Origin: Denticeps clupeoides
Taxonomy: Eukaryota; Chordata; Actinopteri; Clupeiformes; Denticipitidae
Length of the DNA: 64,000 bases
NCBI RefSeq assembly: GCF_900700375.1
Contig: NC_041711.1
Location: 19,213,279 to 19,277,278 of the forward strand
Direction: 5' to 3'
The notes under the pieces are model-generated. The model searched no databases, was not told the origin of the DNA, and saw only the letters and a program-made list of their open reading frames with translations. Each line of letters starts with the position of its first letter. Position 1 is the first letter of the stretch. This document shows positions 1-14,831 of the stretch, one piece after another. A program made the position numbers and the translations under genes.

Positions 1-228
1 GTCACATGCTAAGTATTGGATTCTTATGGTTTTTATAACCTGGAAAATTCAGTTCAAATTCAGTTTTTTCAGTTCAACTTTTAATGGTTCTCAACTTTAG
101 TTGAACATTTTCCGGGATTCCCCCTTCCCACATTATCACAGAATTCAGGGAACGTATGGTCATGAAAATTTGTTAGTAAAAAATAAATAAATAAGGAAAT
201 TCTTTTCTGAAACCGTAAAAGTTTCCCG

Positions 229-286
229 CCAATAGCGTTGCGCCACCTCCCTATATAAAAAAGAAAAAAAACAGTATCTATATAAG
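229..286 (+). promoter_or_regulatory. Core promoter of first alpha-tubulin gene
   Basis: A CCAAT pentamer sits at 229-233 and two TATA-like runs follow at 251-260 and 279-286. The second lies about 40 bases before the start codon-bearing first exon, so transcription probably begins near 305. The first coding exon carries only the ATG at 327-329. The promoter assignment is inferred from spacing. Confidence 0.6.
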
Positions 287-326
287 CACAAACACTTCGC
301 TGTCGGCAGAAAAAGAATTAACGAAA

Positions 327-2034
<1,708 letters not shown>

Positions 2035-2092
2035 AAGGTTTTCTTCAAGGCTGATCACTGAGTTCCATAAGAAATCGACAGTTTGTGTTCAA

Positions 2093-2297
2093 GATGAGCA
2101 ACAACGCAGCCATTGATGAAGCCTGGGCTCGACAAGACCACAAGTTTGACCTGATGTATGACAAGATAGCCTTTGTCCACAGGTATGTGGGGAGAACTCT
2201 GAGGCCAGAGAAGAAAGACATGGCTGCCCTGGAGAGGGATTATGAAGAAGTGGGCACAGACAGTTTTGTAGAGGATAATGAAGGGGAGGAATATTGA
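2093..2297 (+). pseudogene. Tandem partial duplicate of alpha-tubulin last exon
   Basis: Bases 2093-2297 repeat the last part of the gene just upstream (from about 1812), and 2298-2360 repeats its proximal 3' UTR. The unit is therefore a roughly 280-base head-to-tail duplication. It reads as a tubulin C-terminus beginning near the [11 protein letters not shown] segment and ending EGEEY with its own TGA. The stretch equivalent to [15 protein letters not shown] is shortened and locally out of frame before returning to frame. There is no own promoter or start context. It most likely lies inside the 3' UTR of the upstream mRNA, since no AATAAA occurs before 2396. Confidence 0.85.
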
Positions 2298-2395
2298 AAG
2301 GTTTTTTTTTAAGGCTGATCACTTAGTTCCCAAAGAATTCGACAGTTTGTGTTCAAGAGTTGTTATGTTTTTATTGTGTTACATCTTTTTATTTC

Positions 2396-2401
2396 AATAA
2401 A
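2396..2401 (+). promoter_or_regulatory. Poly(A) signal of tubulin copy 1
   Basis: AATAAA follows the duplicated tail. The same signal, with similar flanks, recurs at 43040-43045 behind the third tubulin 3' end. This supports common descent of the two 3' regions. Confidence 0.7.
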
Positions 2402-2577
2402 GCTTAATGATAAACAATAATCTTTTGTCTCTCATTATAAAGTGCTGTTTTTTCTTTACCGCTACCTTTCTGTCCACATAATAATGAACTCTGCAGCAAA
2501 GCACTAGTGTCAGCTAGTGTAAATGTGAGAACTTCACAGAACTGTCTACAATGCAAATGCAATGTCTAAAAGGCAGA

Positions 2578-3510
2578 CCTCATCCTCGTCTTCCTCCGCA
2601 TATCCGGGTCCAGGTCGTGTGTGTATCCAAAGTATGGAATCACAGACCAGACTGGAGATATAATTTCTCCAATGTGTCCTGGGTCAACCTGGGGAGCTCC
2701 TGCTGGCAGGACATGCATGAAACACCTCCCCAGGGATGCATCCAGGAGGCATCATGACCAGATGCCCAAACCACATCAACTGGCTCCTTTCAAGGTGGAG
2801 GAGCAGCGGTTATACCCTGAGTCCCTCACGAATGTCTGAGCTACTCACCCTTTTCTCTAAGGCTGCGCCCGGCCACACTACGGAGGAAACTCATTTCGGC
2901 TGATTTAATCCGCAATCTCATTCTTTCAGTCATTACCCAAAGCTCATGACCATAGGTGAGGATTGGAACATAGAACGACCGGTAAATCGAGAGCCTTGCT
3001 TTTTGGCTAAGCTACCTCTTCACCACGACAGATCGGTTTAGTGTCCGCATCCCTGCAGACGCTGCCTCAATCCGCCTGTCAATCTCCTGCTCCCTTCTTC
3101 CCTCACACGCGAACAAGACCCTGAGATACTTAAACTCCTCCACTTTAGGCAGGACCTCTCTCCCAAACTGGAGTTGGCAAACTAGGGTGGCAGTAGCCTA
3201 GTGGGTAACACACTCGCCTATGAACCAGAAGACCCAGGTTCAAATCCCGCTTACTGCCATTGTGTCCCTGAGCAAGACACTTAACCCTAAGTTGCTCCAG
3301 GGGGACTGTCCCTGTAACTACTGATTGTAAGTCGCTCTGGATAAGGGCGTCTGATAAATGCCATAAATGTAAATGTAAAAAAAATGTAGTTGGCAAGCCA
3401 CCCTTTTCCGGTCGAGAACCATGGTCTAAGATTTGGACGTGCTGATCCTCATCCCAGCCGCTTCACACTCGGCTGCGAACCTACCCAGCAAGAGCTGAAG
3501 GTCAGAGACT
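2578..3510 (-). mobile_element. Non-LTR retrotransposon (LINE) reverse-transcriptase fragment, antisense
   Basis: Read on the minus strand, this stretch matches the C-terminal part of a fish LINE reverse transcriptase. Pieces resemble the thumb and post-RT region: an aged FAAECEAAGMR-like segment, EEFKYLRVL, IDRRIEAASAG and YGHELWVMTERM-like text. It is split by a SINE at 3185-3387. It replaces the homologous flank still seen at 43240 onward in copy B. I believe it is RTE/Rex-like, but the clade call is from memory of fish repeats and is uncertain. Confidence 0.6.
3185..3387 (+). mobile_element. tRNA-derived SINE, L2-tail family, full length
   Basis: The head carries tRNA-like A and B boxes (TAGCCTAGTGGG and GGTTCAAATCC). 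The body runs through a CCCTGAGCAAGACACTTAA segment. The tail has GTAAGTCGCTCTGGATAAGG followed by TGTAAA repeats. Direct repeats AGTTGGCAA flank it at 3172-3180 and 3388-3396, so the insertion into the LINE fragment is dated after it. Six further copies of this family lie in the window. Confidence 0.9.
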
Positions 3511-3512
3511 GA

Positions 3513-6500
3513 TTGTTACGTCCTTTGGGCCGTAGAATGGTTTGGGGTGCTCTGTGTTGTGTGTGTTTCACTCTTAGGCTGTCTGCTTGGCGGAGATTTG
3601 GATTATGGTTCCGCACACCAATTCCCTTGTCAACCAGCAATCATTCTCCTCACTGCTGCATTTGCCTTGGTAATCCAGAATTTCTTTCTAACTGACGACA
3701 ATGTGTGAGTTCGTCCTGTATGACCCAGACTTTGATGAGCTTGTTTGATTATAAGTGTTAAGATATGTTGTTCCTTAGAGAGAATAATGGGATGTTTAAG
3801 TTCTTCAGGCATCACTCCTCTGCTCAGTCTGCCTCCAACCCTCAATAGGCCATCAACCAGAACCGGGTTCAACCTGTATATCGGACTCTGGCGACTCACT
3901 GCGTCCCTCTTAGAGGACAATGCCTCAATCTCCTTCTTGAAATGCTGCTGCTGACAATAGCGAATTACTGCAGCCTCGGCATGCAACAGATCATCCACAA
4001 TCAATGGTTTACACGGTGTCACCCTGAACCTTTCCGCAGGACTCTTCATTGTCTTTCTCCAGCAAACTTTCTCCAGCAACATGGTTTTTAGATGGAGCAA
4101 AATGATGTAATTGGGCCTCCACCACTTCACAGAAGTCCACGGGCTTGACACATCTGGGTATTTTAAAAGCAGAAAGCTTGTTTAAATCTTCCAACCAGAA
4201 TTCATCCGGAATTCTACCAGTTCTTGAGTGATATCTCCGTTGGGCCACCACAAATAACTGAACTCAGACTCACCTTGGAGCTTCCGCTGGGCCACAGGCT
4301 CTGCATAGGTGTTAGCAATAAGATTATTCACATATGCTGCATTCATTATGCAAGAATCTTCTTCTTAATCTGTGCATCCTCTGCTTAACTACTGCCAGGT
4401 TATTGGGCAGAGAAACATCCTCCTTCTTGAAAGCTAACTTTAAACAGTATCTTCCATCCTGCAAGGCTACTGAACTCTCCATTATCTCCATAAATCTGAG
4501 GTCATCTTGAGACATTTCCTTTTCCTCTGTAGCATTCTCAATGAAGTCCTGATTATATTGACTGGTGAGCATATCTTCAAGCCTCTGCAGAGAGATGCGG
4601 TTCACTGTGACAGACGATAACGTTGCCTCACTGTTTCCACTCAGTGGGCCATTGACCACCCATCCCAACACTGTTCTAATTGCATATGGACCATTATGGC
4701 AACTATTGATGACCTCCCATGGTTCTAATACCTTGGGTGTGTTAGTTCCTATTAACAGGTCAACATTTGCTTTCACACTTGGGATGTGCACCTTCGACAG
4801 ATATGGCCACCTACTCAGATCTTCAGATGTCATCATGTTATTCACAGTGACTGGCATTTCTTTCTGCGTAAATACTTCAGGTAAGGAATAGAAGTTATTA
4901 CTGTCCAGACCCGATACCTCTAAGCTGGATAACAAGTATGCTGGAACAAACCTTTCTTGCCCCATTGTTCGCAACAGGAAACTAGTTCTTTTGCCTGTTA
5001 TTTTCAGCTTCTGCATCAGATGTTCAGAACAGAACGTAGCTGAGCTCCCAGGATCCAGAAAAGCATAAGTTGTAATGACACGGTCTCCCTTTGCAGACTT
5101 CACAGGAAGGATAGATAAGCCACATTTGTCATTACCGGCCCCTGTATGTCCACACGTTTGTAAAGATTGCTGCTGATCAGTTGAGGCTCTTAACTGTTCC
5201 GGTTGTCTTTTAATATGTAGCACAGTAGGATGAGACTGTTCACAACTTTTACATGTTAAAACGCTTTTCACAATCCTTGCTCATGTGCCCAATGCGTAGA
5301 CACGCGAAACAAATTCCCCTTTGTCTCAAGAAAAGAATATTCTGTTTGTGCTTCTTTACTTCAAATTGCCTGCACTCCTCCAGAAAGTGGCAACGCTTGC
5401 AACAAAGACATTTCTCTTTCACCACATTCTCCTTATCCAACAGTTCCTCCTTTGCACCTTTAGACACATCTTTAGAGGTTACAGTAGTAGCCACAATGTT
5501 AGCCCTTGCATAACTCCTAGGCTGTGGTTTAGACTCTGATGTAGGCCTTGACACAGAAACTCCCAGACGTGCATCCTGTATGTTGCCAAAGAGAGGATCA
5601 GAAAGGATTTGAACATGACGTTCCATAAGCTGCACCAAATCACTGATGTGGGCTCTGTCTTGTTTCCTCATAATGATCTCCATTGCTCTCTCATTTTAAA
5701 TGGAAGTTTTGAAGTAATCGTTCTTATATTTACAGGCATTTCCAATTCCTGTAGATATTGAAGTTCCCCCATCGCATTACAACAACCTCGTAAAAACAAT
5801 GAGTAGGCTTGCAGTGCTTCCACATCTTCAGGCTTAATTGTTGTACATGCCAAAGCCTTCTTCATGTAAGCTGTAGCAACTTTATATGGATTGCCAAAGT
5901 GCTCCTGCAAAAGACCCTTCGCCACGGTGTAGCCATGTTCAGGTGTCATATGTTGACAGTTACGCACCAACTCTTGTGGCTGTCCTCTGGTGAACTGTTC
6001 TAAATAATACAGACAATCTTCATCTTTAGCTTTGCCTTCCACACCCTGTTCAAATGCTTTAATGAATGGTCTAAATAGAACAGGGTCCCCGTCAAACAGT
6101 GGAATTTCCCTTGCTGGCAATGACGACTTATGGCGTTGTTGTACCATGGCTAATGTGAAATCGGTTTGTCTTTGCATTATAGCCAGTAGCTCTGGTGATT
6201 GAGTATTATTATCAAGATGATCTATTAAAGGTCTTTGCCTTCCTGGCTCTTGCCTGAGTTCCAAGTTCCAGTACATCAGAAGGATTGAAGTGATAAGTAG
6301 CATTATCCAGGCACCACATCTCTGTTCCTCTTTTACGCACATCTTGTAACAATGGGTTGTTAGATGGTAAAGATTCTTTTGCAGAAGCATGCAGTGTTAT
6401 CCTTGATCCAGGTTGGAATTCCTTTACTTTAGGATTCAAGAGATTTGATGGGACCATTTTTCCTTTTCTACAAATAGACTGCAGCCAACTCTGCCTCTAG

Positions 6501-7970
6501 GTCAAGCTGCTCCCTTCTTTTTCTTAACTGCTGTTCCTGTTCCTCCAGAGCATGTTTTTCCTTTAAAGCTGTAGCCTTAGCTACAAGTGCAGCTCTCTCA
6601 GCCTCAGCCTTGATTCTAGCCGAAGATGTACTGGACCTACTACTGCTAACACTTTTATGTGACAATTTGTTACCGATATTAGACACACTTTCATCATCCA
6701 CATTCACACTTTTAAACCCCATATTTGATTCCTGACCATTTACATTTGGATCAACATCCAACATTTCAGGTGAACCCATAAACACATCAACATTTTTCTT
6801 TTCAGAACACATGGAAAAAAAGACTCCTTGTTTCAGAAATAACCTCATTAATAGATATTAATTTAGCATTAAACCAAGTTTCATGTTTGTCCCTTTCTTC
6901 TACAGGCAATAAATTTAACAAAGACTCATGAATTTGCATCATTACATGTTTCTATTAGGTCCTTCAGTGCAATTTGTAACTGTGATTTATCATTCCTTAA
7001 ACCTAGCATAGATTTTTTAATAACACTGGCTTTGTCCAACTTAAGCTTTCTGTCCGTTTGCAAAGTAACCACTTTATCTGCAAGAGCTTCAGCGCGTTTA
7101 GACTGCTGGTGTTGAACACCGCTAACCACACAGTTTGTACCAGAGTTTCTCATTACAGTCTGTCCACAAGCGTACGTGTCGCGCATCTCCATGATAAACA
7201 GTCGACAGCTCAAAGTGACGTCAGTCACGCAAAGTTCACAGTTTACAGTCAGTTCACTGGCTTTAACTTGAGCTTGCTTTTCATCCCCAGGTTTGTATTC
7301 ACACAATTGAAATGACAATCAAATTATAACGCTACCAAAAACCTTTTCTGTTGGGCGCTGTGCAGCTCCTTCTTACTCCATGGCTGATTTTGGTATCCAA
7401 ACAAATAGGCTCCTCATATTCCAATAATCCCACGTGTTTCCAAACGATAATCCACAAGAAAAGATGTCTCTCGGCTGGTCCTAATTCCATCCAGGCAACA
7501 TTCTGAAGCTTGTTTTCTAAAGTCCGACTTGGCGCGGCGGCGTCGACGGCTTCAGCATTGGCCGCGGAGCCGGGTTTTTTGACTAATATTAAAGGAGTTT
7601 TGTCTTTTACCGAACTACTGAGGTGCCTGACACGGGACGTGTCTTGGCTGACGCGCTTGATGTAACAATGCTATACTCTGTTGGTTCTGTTATATGCTAC
7701 ACAATTAAATGAACCTCGATGTCTAATACAAAAATGTCCATTTATTCCAAAGCACTTTGCAGATATCACCAGTTAGCAGTTGGAGTTGGAGGTACAGCAA
7801 ACAGTCCTGTAAGAGCTGGCGTAGCATTCGTGCAAGCGGTCAAAAAACCCTTTGCCCTTCCGGGTCAAACACCTGCCAACAACATAGTTTGTGCTACCTC
7901 TGTGTTCCACCTAGGACATTACAACCATTAACCTTGCAACATTTGGCGGCTACACACGCAATGTTGCAGA
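3513..7970 (-). mobile_element. BEL/Pao LTR retrotransposon fossil 1
   Basis: A minus-strand fossil of the BEL/Pao family. Recognisable parts in element order are a gag region (about 7318 to 5250, with the DUF1759-like segment near 6000 and CCHC-type cysteine clusters near 5400), a retropepsin-like protease region with DPGSSATF (about 5270 to 4324) and an integrase zinc-binding region with HQSLGHTGR (4151 to 3630). A probable 5' LTR begins at 7661 with TGTAACAATG. No clear LTR partner was found. It is broken, with several breaks and parts of pol not recognisable. It looks old. Confidence 0.8.
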
Positions 7971-8086
7971 GACAGCTTTACAACATCCATAGCCATGTGT
8001 TACCCAGGATGGATCTCCATCCAACTCCACTGCTGTGTAGCTATTTGACTACCTCAGTAACTTCTACCCCTGAGATTGGACTTGGT

Positions 8087-9751
8087 CTGCTTATCAGTGT
8101 CCACCAGCAGGTCTGCGGCTGACATGAACAAGGCAAGGAGTGAAGAGGGGGTGTGGAGTAAAACTAGAGGTGGGCATAGATTAATTTTCTTAATCTAGAT
8201 TAATCTCACTGTAACCTTGGAATTAATCTACATTAATCTAGATTAAAATGGCTCATTTGAATTCTGCCGAGGGCATTCAGAATATGTGTGCTACCCAAAT
8301 AATGACTAAAAGTAAGTCTTTAAGAACGGGTTTCTCAAGCCAGGTGGCGCATTAGACCAGGGGCTCATCTCCTGTTTCCAAAATGCATCACAAACTGCTT
8401 GAGAAAGCTGTTCTACTATGATAATTGGTGATGAAAATAAATTATGTTCAATAAGATGTACTTGTGTTTACCAACTATTTATTCAGTTAAATAGCTGCAT
8501 CCATGTTACCACGTCACGTTTGATGTGGTAATTTCACAGTTCGAAGACTCGTTCTCGCCCCCTACAGTGCAATTCGGCTAGGTATACATCCACGCTAAAA
8601 TATCAAGGTGAAAGTCATCGTCAGAACATCGCGTCTTTCTGCACCTCTCTCTACAATATACAGTATTAAAAGAACATAAAAACGGGTGAAAATAACACAC
8701 ATGCAAAATATTCCTAATGTGTACATAAATTAAAATGAAAGAAATAACTTTTTGCACACAAATCCCACGCACCTCTCACAGCTCACGCCATGTGTCCAAG
8801 AGACCTGAACCAGGTCTCAAAAACAAAATAAAAGTCTTTAGGAAATAAGAAACTAAAAGACACAAGAAAGAAGAAATATACTATATCTAGTGTAACCATG
8901 TAACTCCGGCACAATAGCTTGCGTAGTATAGACCCAGCTCCCAACCCAACTTTGTGAATAGATTAACGGCGATATTTTTTTTTATCGCCGATAAGAGTCT
9001 CACGTTAACGCAGCACGTTTTTAATCGCGCGATAAGAGTCTCGCGTTAACATGTTACTGATTAATTTTGTACGACTATGACCTGCTTTTATGAAACACAT
9101 TTACATGAGTCCACACCAATAATCATAGCAATCTAAAGCAACATAAAAAGCACTGCCTGATGTATTTTATAATACTCAGTCACAGGAATTTTGACGTCTT
9201 ATTAGGGACCAAATAAACGACACATATGCACAATGATGTAGTTGCATCACTTCACAAACAATTTTAATCACATTAAAGTACAAAATAAGTATATATGTAT
9301 TCAAATACATTTTATAATTTTTGTATATTTTTTCATTTGCATGAGGAATACAACAATACATTTATGACGGCAACGAATGACAGTGGAATTGAGGTAAAGA
9401 GTCTATTTGTAGTAAAATAAGGGGGTAAGAAATCCACTCTGACTGGTGCTTCTTAATGTCCCACAATCCTTCATTTCCAATAGAACTGAGCTGCTATACA
9501 TACTCTGTCTGGAGTTACGAGATTGAATACTTAAATACTTGAGAACACAACATGGGTAATTTTTGGATTACAGTTACTAGAAGCTTACAGACCTGTGGGT
9601 GTGGCCGCCTTTTCTCACCCACTCACTCCTCCAACAATCCTGCTAATTTGTATTCAACACACAGAAGGACCGTGGAGAGAACACGGAAAGCACCACCAGT
9701 CAGTGGTTACAGATCACAGCAGGAAAGAGAGCAGTTTCCAAATTCCTTGGT
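8087..9751. repeat. Segmental duplication, copy A part 1 (ptprn 3' flank)
   Basis: Bases 8087-8164 and about 9077-9745 are near-identical to 43602-43685 and 43710-44370, the sequence downstream of ptprn. A roughly 900-base hAT-like insertion (from 8165) separates the two parts. Near 9735 the copy jumps to sequence matching 46040, so the equivalent of 44370-46035, which carries ptprn exons 19-22, is absent here. No gene is seen in this stretch. Confidence 0.85.
8165..9060 (+). mobile_element. Non-autonomous hAT-like element, decayed right end
   Basis: Begins TAGAGGTGGGC directly after AGTAAAAC, the point where copy B (43685) continues without it. The element shares its left arm (repeated TTAATCTAGATTAATC) and its right portion (AACTCCGGCACAATAGCTTG and a GCGATA-rich end) with the smaller copy at 15852-16168. 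The right terminus is not clean and no second target repeat is visible. No transposase coding was seen. Confidence 0.7.
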
Positions 9752-10129
9752 GTGTTAACTAAGGCTGCAACTAACAATTATTTTAATAATCGATTGTTTT
9801 CTGATTAATCGTAGAATCTGAAAAAAAAAAAAAAGAAAACCATTAATTTCCAACCCTTTATTCAAAAACAGAACCAAAATCTTTAGAAAGTGCACAAACA
9901 TGTTGCTCCTTGAGCTGTTATAATAATAATAAAATATAATAAAAATGGACTAACACAAAAAACATACACATTTATGCTTTACATCTGCCAAATATACTTT
10001 TTTTTTTTTAATAGTGCCACCTGAGCTGCCAGTTTGAATGTCAGAACTTGTTCTCTACACTACACTGCAGATGCACAAACTCGCAGACGCACACACTCAC
10101 AAACTCTCACACTGACACACACACACACA

Positions 10130-10475
10130 CACTGCAAAAAATGCTTTTCTAACTTTGTAGTTTTGTCCTGATTTCAGTCCAAATCTCTAAAAAATCTTAA
10201 ATCAAGATACATTTACTAGACACATGAAAAAGCATAAGAAATGATGTCTTGTTTTCTGATAAAACATCTCAAAATGAAGTGATTGTTTGTTTAAAACAAG
10301 CAAAATTATCTGCCAATGGGGTAAGAAAACTAATCTTAATGAGATATAATCTCAAACAGACGTTTTAAGCATCACTTAATTTTCTCATGCCATTTTTCTT
10401 GTCTAGTAATCTTGATTTAAGATTTTTTAGATATTTGGACTGGAAACGAGACAAAAACAGATTGAAAAATGAATG
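10130..10475. repeat. Palindromic EnSpm end structure
   Basis: The run AGTCCAAATCTCTAAAAAAT with CTTAAATCAAGAT near 10180-10207 recurs inverted as ATCTTGATTTAAGATTTTTT and ATATTTGGACTGGA near 10410-10443. The two arms enclose about 200 bases. This is the layout of a short foldback derivative of an EnSpm-type element. Confidence 0.65.
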
Positions 10476-12796
10476 GTCCAAAAAAGGCTAGTGAATAAAA
10501 ACATGTCTTTAGTCTTTTAATGCAAAGTAACTGTACACTGCAAATTGTTCTTTGCTCGCCAAGATTTAAAATCTTAGATCTAGAAATATGAGATTAATTA
10601 TCTTATTGGGTCTGTCAGGAAGACAGACCATTTATTATTGTGCTATGAATGGCAAAAAAGAACATGTCTTACGTTAAAGAACGCCACGCGAAGAACGTCA
10701 AACGTACAGAAACAACGGAGTGGTCAGGCCGAATGGGAATTCTTTGAAGTGATACTGCAGTACCACATTAAAGAAGCCCCATTTTACAAATTCCATGCCC
10801 GCAGCTGTGACCAATGCCCGGACAGACCCATCAAAATTTCCCCTGGAATTTTTGCTTCTAGTTTTTAGTGTTATCTTCTAGTTTAGTATCTTGGAATTCA
10901 TTGCATATTCTTAAATTAAGAATGAACATGTCTTTATTGCCTTAGTTAGTCAGAAAATTTTAAAACTGAATAATTTATTGGTAAAACAAGCTAAATTAGA
11001 TACAATTATCTTTCACACAAGTTAAAAACTTGTTTTAAGATTCTGTGACACAAACTCAAGTTTAATTGCTTGGATTAAGAAAATCACACAAATGGCACAT
11101 ATTTTTTTTAAAAATCAGTTTTTCACATATAGGACTCTAGCTTCTTAAAACTTTAGTTACACATTCTTTAAGTACATCATAAAAAAAAGGGACATTTAAT
11201 TAACTGTAAAGGGCGCATGCCAGTGGCTCATCAGCCCCGCTCCTGCATCTAAGTACTTTGGGGCGTGACCATTTGTAGAAAGTCACGCCCCAGGAGGAGG
11301 AGGTGAGTGCAGTGACCCTTGTGCGCTGACATCACATGCTGATAGCACTAGGCGCCAGCACGTGACTGCTTCAGGAGATTCCCCGTTGAAGAGACGTTAG
11401 TCTTTAAAATATCACACAATCAGTTACCAGGTCATGTTTTTGTCACATTTTTTATGAATTTTGCTGTCATGGGACATCAAAGACTGGTTAAACAGAGAAT
11501 GCTTATAGCCTGTAAGTGAGAGACAATTGTGATGGCTTTGGTGCATATGGTACAATTAGTTGGTGAAAGACACAACTACAAATGTATAGTGATGCTTACA
11601 GCACAATTTTATTACACAAATTTTCAAAGACAAATTAAAGAAGCCTTTGTTTCTTTCAAAGCTGCACAAGTATAGCTTTCCATTTTAGGGCAGTCACATC
11701 TGCTGTAAAAAAACAAGTGTGGCTAACATAACAACTGCCTGTTACAAAACGTTTTACAATATACTGTATAAAGCGCAACTCATGACACATTTGTACCCCC
11801 AGGTCCATGTCTATGTGCAAAAATATCATTAACATTATATTTCATTGGCACAAAAAAAGTAAGATGTGTAATCAATAAAAACAAATTCACAGAATTTTGT
11901 AGACTAGTGCTCTAGAATTTTGTAGACTAGTGCTTGTAGATTAGTCCAGCTCTTTACTTTCTTTGTCTGTTACAATTTTAAACTTTTTCCATATCTCCGA
12001 TTTCCCAATCTTTAGTTTTGTTTTATATACTCCCTTCTTAATTTTATTGACAACTTCAGCTACATCCTCCATCCTGCTAACAATTTTGGGACCCGCTGTC
12101 TATTTTTATCCCGTCCGTTCCTGCCTGCTGTCTCTGTTGATCCCGCCCGCGGCAACCTAAAACCCGCCCAATCCCGCGAGATTTGCGTTGGGTCCCACGG
12201 GATTCCGCTCCCAATGCAGGGCTTTAATTTGAAGCACCAAAGAGCCGTGAAGCGTTGCATCGGGGCCGCTCCTGTGTAGTATGCTTTTTTGGAATGCGAC
12301 CTCGTAAAGCCGAGACCGGCGCTTCAGAATTACAATGCAGTCAGTATTTCGTAAATCGCTCTGCCGAAATAAAACAATTTAAAACTTCACTAATGGTAAT
12401 TCAAGTCCTAATATGGTCCTTTAAAATTAAACTGCTTCTAAATTGTGCGTACTGCACTATACAGGTGGTTTAAGGCTTATGTAGCAAAGTTGTTAATATT
12501 TATCAGCAAATATGTAGTTTAAGGTTCAGTGATACTGTCTTTCAACTTTATTATTAGTAGTACTATATCAAATGGATCTGTCATATTTTATTAGGTACTA
12601 TATTAAATTTGGACATTAAAATTCAATGACGACCTGTAACTCGCTTGTCCTAAGGAAATGACTTGACTTGTTTGATTCCAAGTAGGGATGCAAATTGCCT
12701 GATTCTAAACATTGCCACTGAATTGACTTGAGACTTTGAAATGTTACGATTTAAGACGTGATTTAGCCAACTAACATTTCCTGTTGCTTTTTATTA

Positions 12797-14831
12797 GGTA
12801 ACATTCTCAAACAGAGAACCGGAAATAAGCATCTCTTAAGCATGGATGACTTGGACAACACCACATTGTCAGTGTTGGAAGGTACCACACTATACAGAAC
12901 ACTTGGAATTTTCTATGGTCTAAAGGTAAAGTTATGTTACAAATAAATACTGATACAAGGTAAGTTATATTTTCCAACCATAAAGCTGGTATCTGTTAAC
13001 ACAACTGTAAAAATTCAAAATAAAACTATCCGTTTTGTTAATTTTACAGCCGCTAATATTGATGACAGGGTTTTGAGAACCCTCAGCCGTGATGACCTGA
13101 AGGATCTCTTTCCTGGCCCTGAAAATTTTCTCAGGCAGAAGAAACTGTGGGATGTCATCAGTCCACAGGTAAATATAGCTAAATATAGCCAAAATAGCTT
13201 AGGGGATTGTCATCGAACGTGTTCCTTGTTTTTTTTATATATATATATTTTGAAAATGCTGCAGACCATGACACCAACAGCTGTAGTGGAAATGGGATTA
13301 TACCTTCAGCAAGTGCTGTACCACCATGCCAGCCTCAGACCTCCACTCCCATACATGAAACCACTGCCAAAACAGTGAAACTGCCAGACCAGCCAGAGTA
13401 TGTGTTGTACACAGATTCGGAGTTAGACATGGTTCGCAGCCAGTATTTTGCATTGCTCCGCAATGGGAAGGAAAATGAGTGCAAGATGTCGAAAGAGCTC
13501 AGTTGCAGACTTATAAGAAATACGGTCACCAGCATGGTTGCAATCCTGCGTGCTAGTCCCCTGGGAAAAGTAGTGACATACCCCTCCAAACATGAACTGA
13601 GAGCAATGTCACAGAATATTGTTGACTATTATCCAATGTTACGGGATGCTGGAGATCTGCCATATGTAAGCATTTTTGTCCTTTAAAGCCTAAAACTTAT
13701 GTGTGATGGGGAGCAAAAAAAACGTATCATTCTGTTATTATTTTGTTATCACAGCAGACCATATACTCCAAAATTTACAAACGAGTCCAAAATATTAAGT
13801 CCCCAAGGAAGAGGCAGGGCCCCATGCCACAACGAGGAGTTGGAAAGATGCTTCTCTTTGAGACAAGCACAGAAGATGAGACAGTTGGTGATACTAGTTC
13901 TTCATCTGCTTCACGTGTAATTTTTCCAAGTAACGATGACCTCAGCGGTGACCTTAGTCCAGGTATATGCTAAAAGTGGTAAAATTAAGTTGTTGTGCCA
14001 TAGTCCTACATAGCCTTTATTCGTATGAACCCTATACAGCTATGTGTATTGCAAGGGATATTAAACTTGTGATTCTCAGAATGTTTTGCTGTCAGTTGTC
14101 CTAATGTCCTTACTTAAGTTAATTTGACCCATCATTCCAGGGTCACACAATTAAAAGATGCATTTACCCTTAAAGGATTCTGCTTATTCCTCTACAGGAA
14201 TCAAACCAGCAACCCTTTGTTCACAGGGTTGATTCCCAAACCGTTGAGTGTCCTTTATACATGGCATTTTCCAATTATTCATTTTATTTCCTTTTCTATG
14301 CTGCACGTGCAAAAGTATTTAAAAGGTGTGTACCTGACTTGTTGTATCTATCTTAGCAAACCAGGACAGTCTGAAGATGCAGGCCCGGCACTACAAAACA
14401 CTCAGCAAAATGTACAACAGACCCAACCCAAAACCCAACCAAAGTGATGTTGCTCAAATTTTGGACCTTGAACTTGAGGCCAGGCGAGCGTTCATTGATT
14501 CAGATGCAATAAAGGAAGAAGATAGGGTAACAAAAATCTTTGAGGCATATCCATGCTTCAAAGACACTCAAAATATAAGTAATTTAACTTCCAGTTAACT
14601 GGAATTCCTGTGTGTTGAGTCTGTGGTGTCAATTCTGCACACTGCTGTAGTAATGGTAAGCAAAATTTTGTCTTAGGCTTTGGATGAGCTACGTCGCATC
14701 CTGGGTGGTGGTAACAGCAAATACATAGAGGAAACGAAAAGTAGATGGGAAGACTTCTGTGCCAAGGTGCAATTCTATGGAGTCTGGAAGAAGGCTGTGA
14801 AACCCCCTTTTCCCTCGAATCTTAAAGGAGG
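12797..14831 (+). pseudogene. Element-borne SAM-domain gene, decayed
   Basis: Several plus-strand exon-like blocks line up with the intact SAM gene at 24598-30127. They include 13050-13168 (second half of a SAM domain, LSRDDLKDLFPGPENFL), a block ending near 13663 (SELDMVRSQYFALLRNG, ELRAMSQNIVDYYPMLRD), 13756-13961, 14356-14576 (RVTKIFEAYPCFKDTQN, matching KEYPCLLDTPG in the other copy) and 14677-14830. Splice phases do not all agree at the 13168/13265 junction, the donor after 14576 reads AT instead of GT, and the terminal exons are missing. The first half of the SAM domain is not clearly found. I read it as a non-functional relative. The product's role is unknown. Confidence 0.65.

Noticed and set aside
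2085-2297. Separate small tubulin gene
   Set aside because: It is a partial repeat of the preceding exon with a local frame disturbance, no promoter and no N-terminal two thirds.
3185-3256. Possible tRNA gene (A and B box, tRNA-like head)
   Set aside because: The same head recurs with identical non-tRNA bodies and tails at six other places, and no cloverleaf closes properly. It is a SINE.
7719-8122. Two overlapping ORFs of 70 and 121 codons
   Set aside because: They fall in the probable LTR and flank of BEL/Pao fossil 1 and show repeat-like low-constraint composition.
10638-10868. 76-codon ORF in EnSpm element 1
   Set aside because: No recognisable family, no splice support, and bounded by subterminal AT-rich sequence. 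Kept only as an unassigned ORF.
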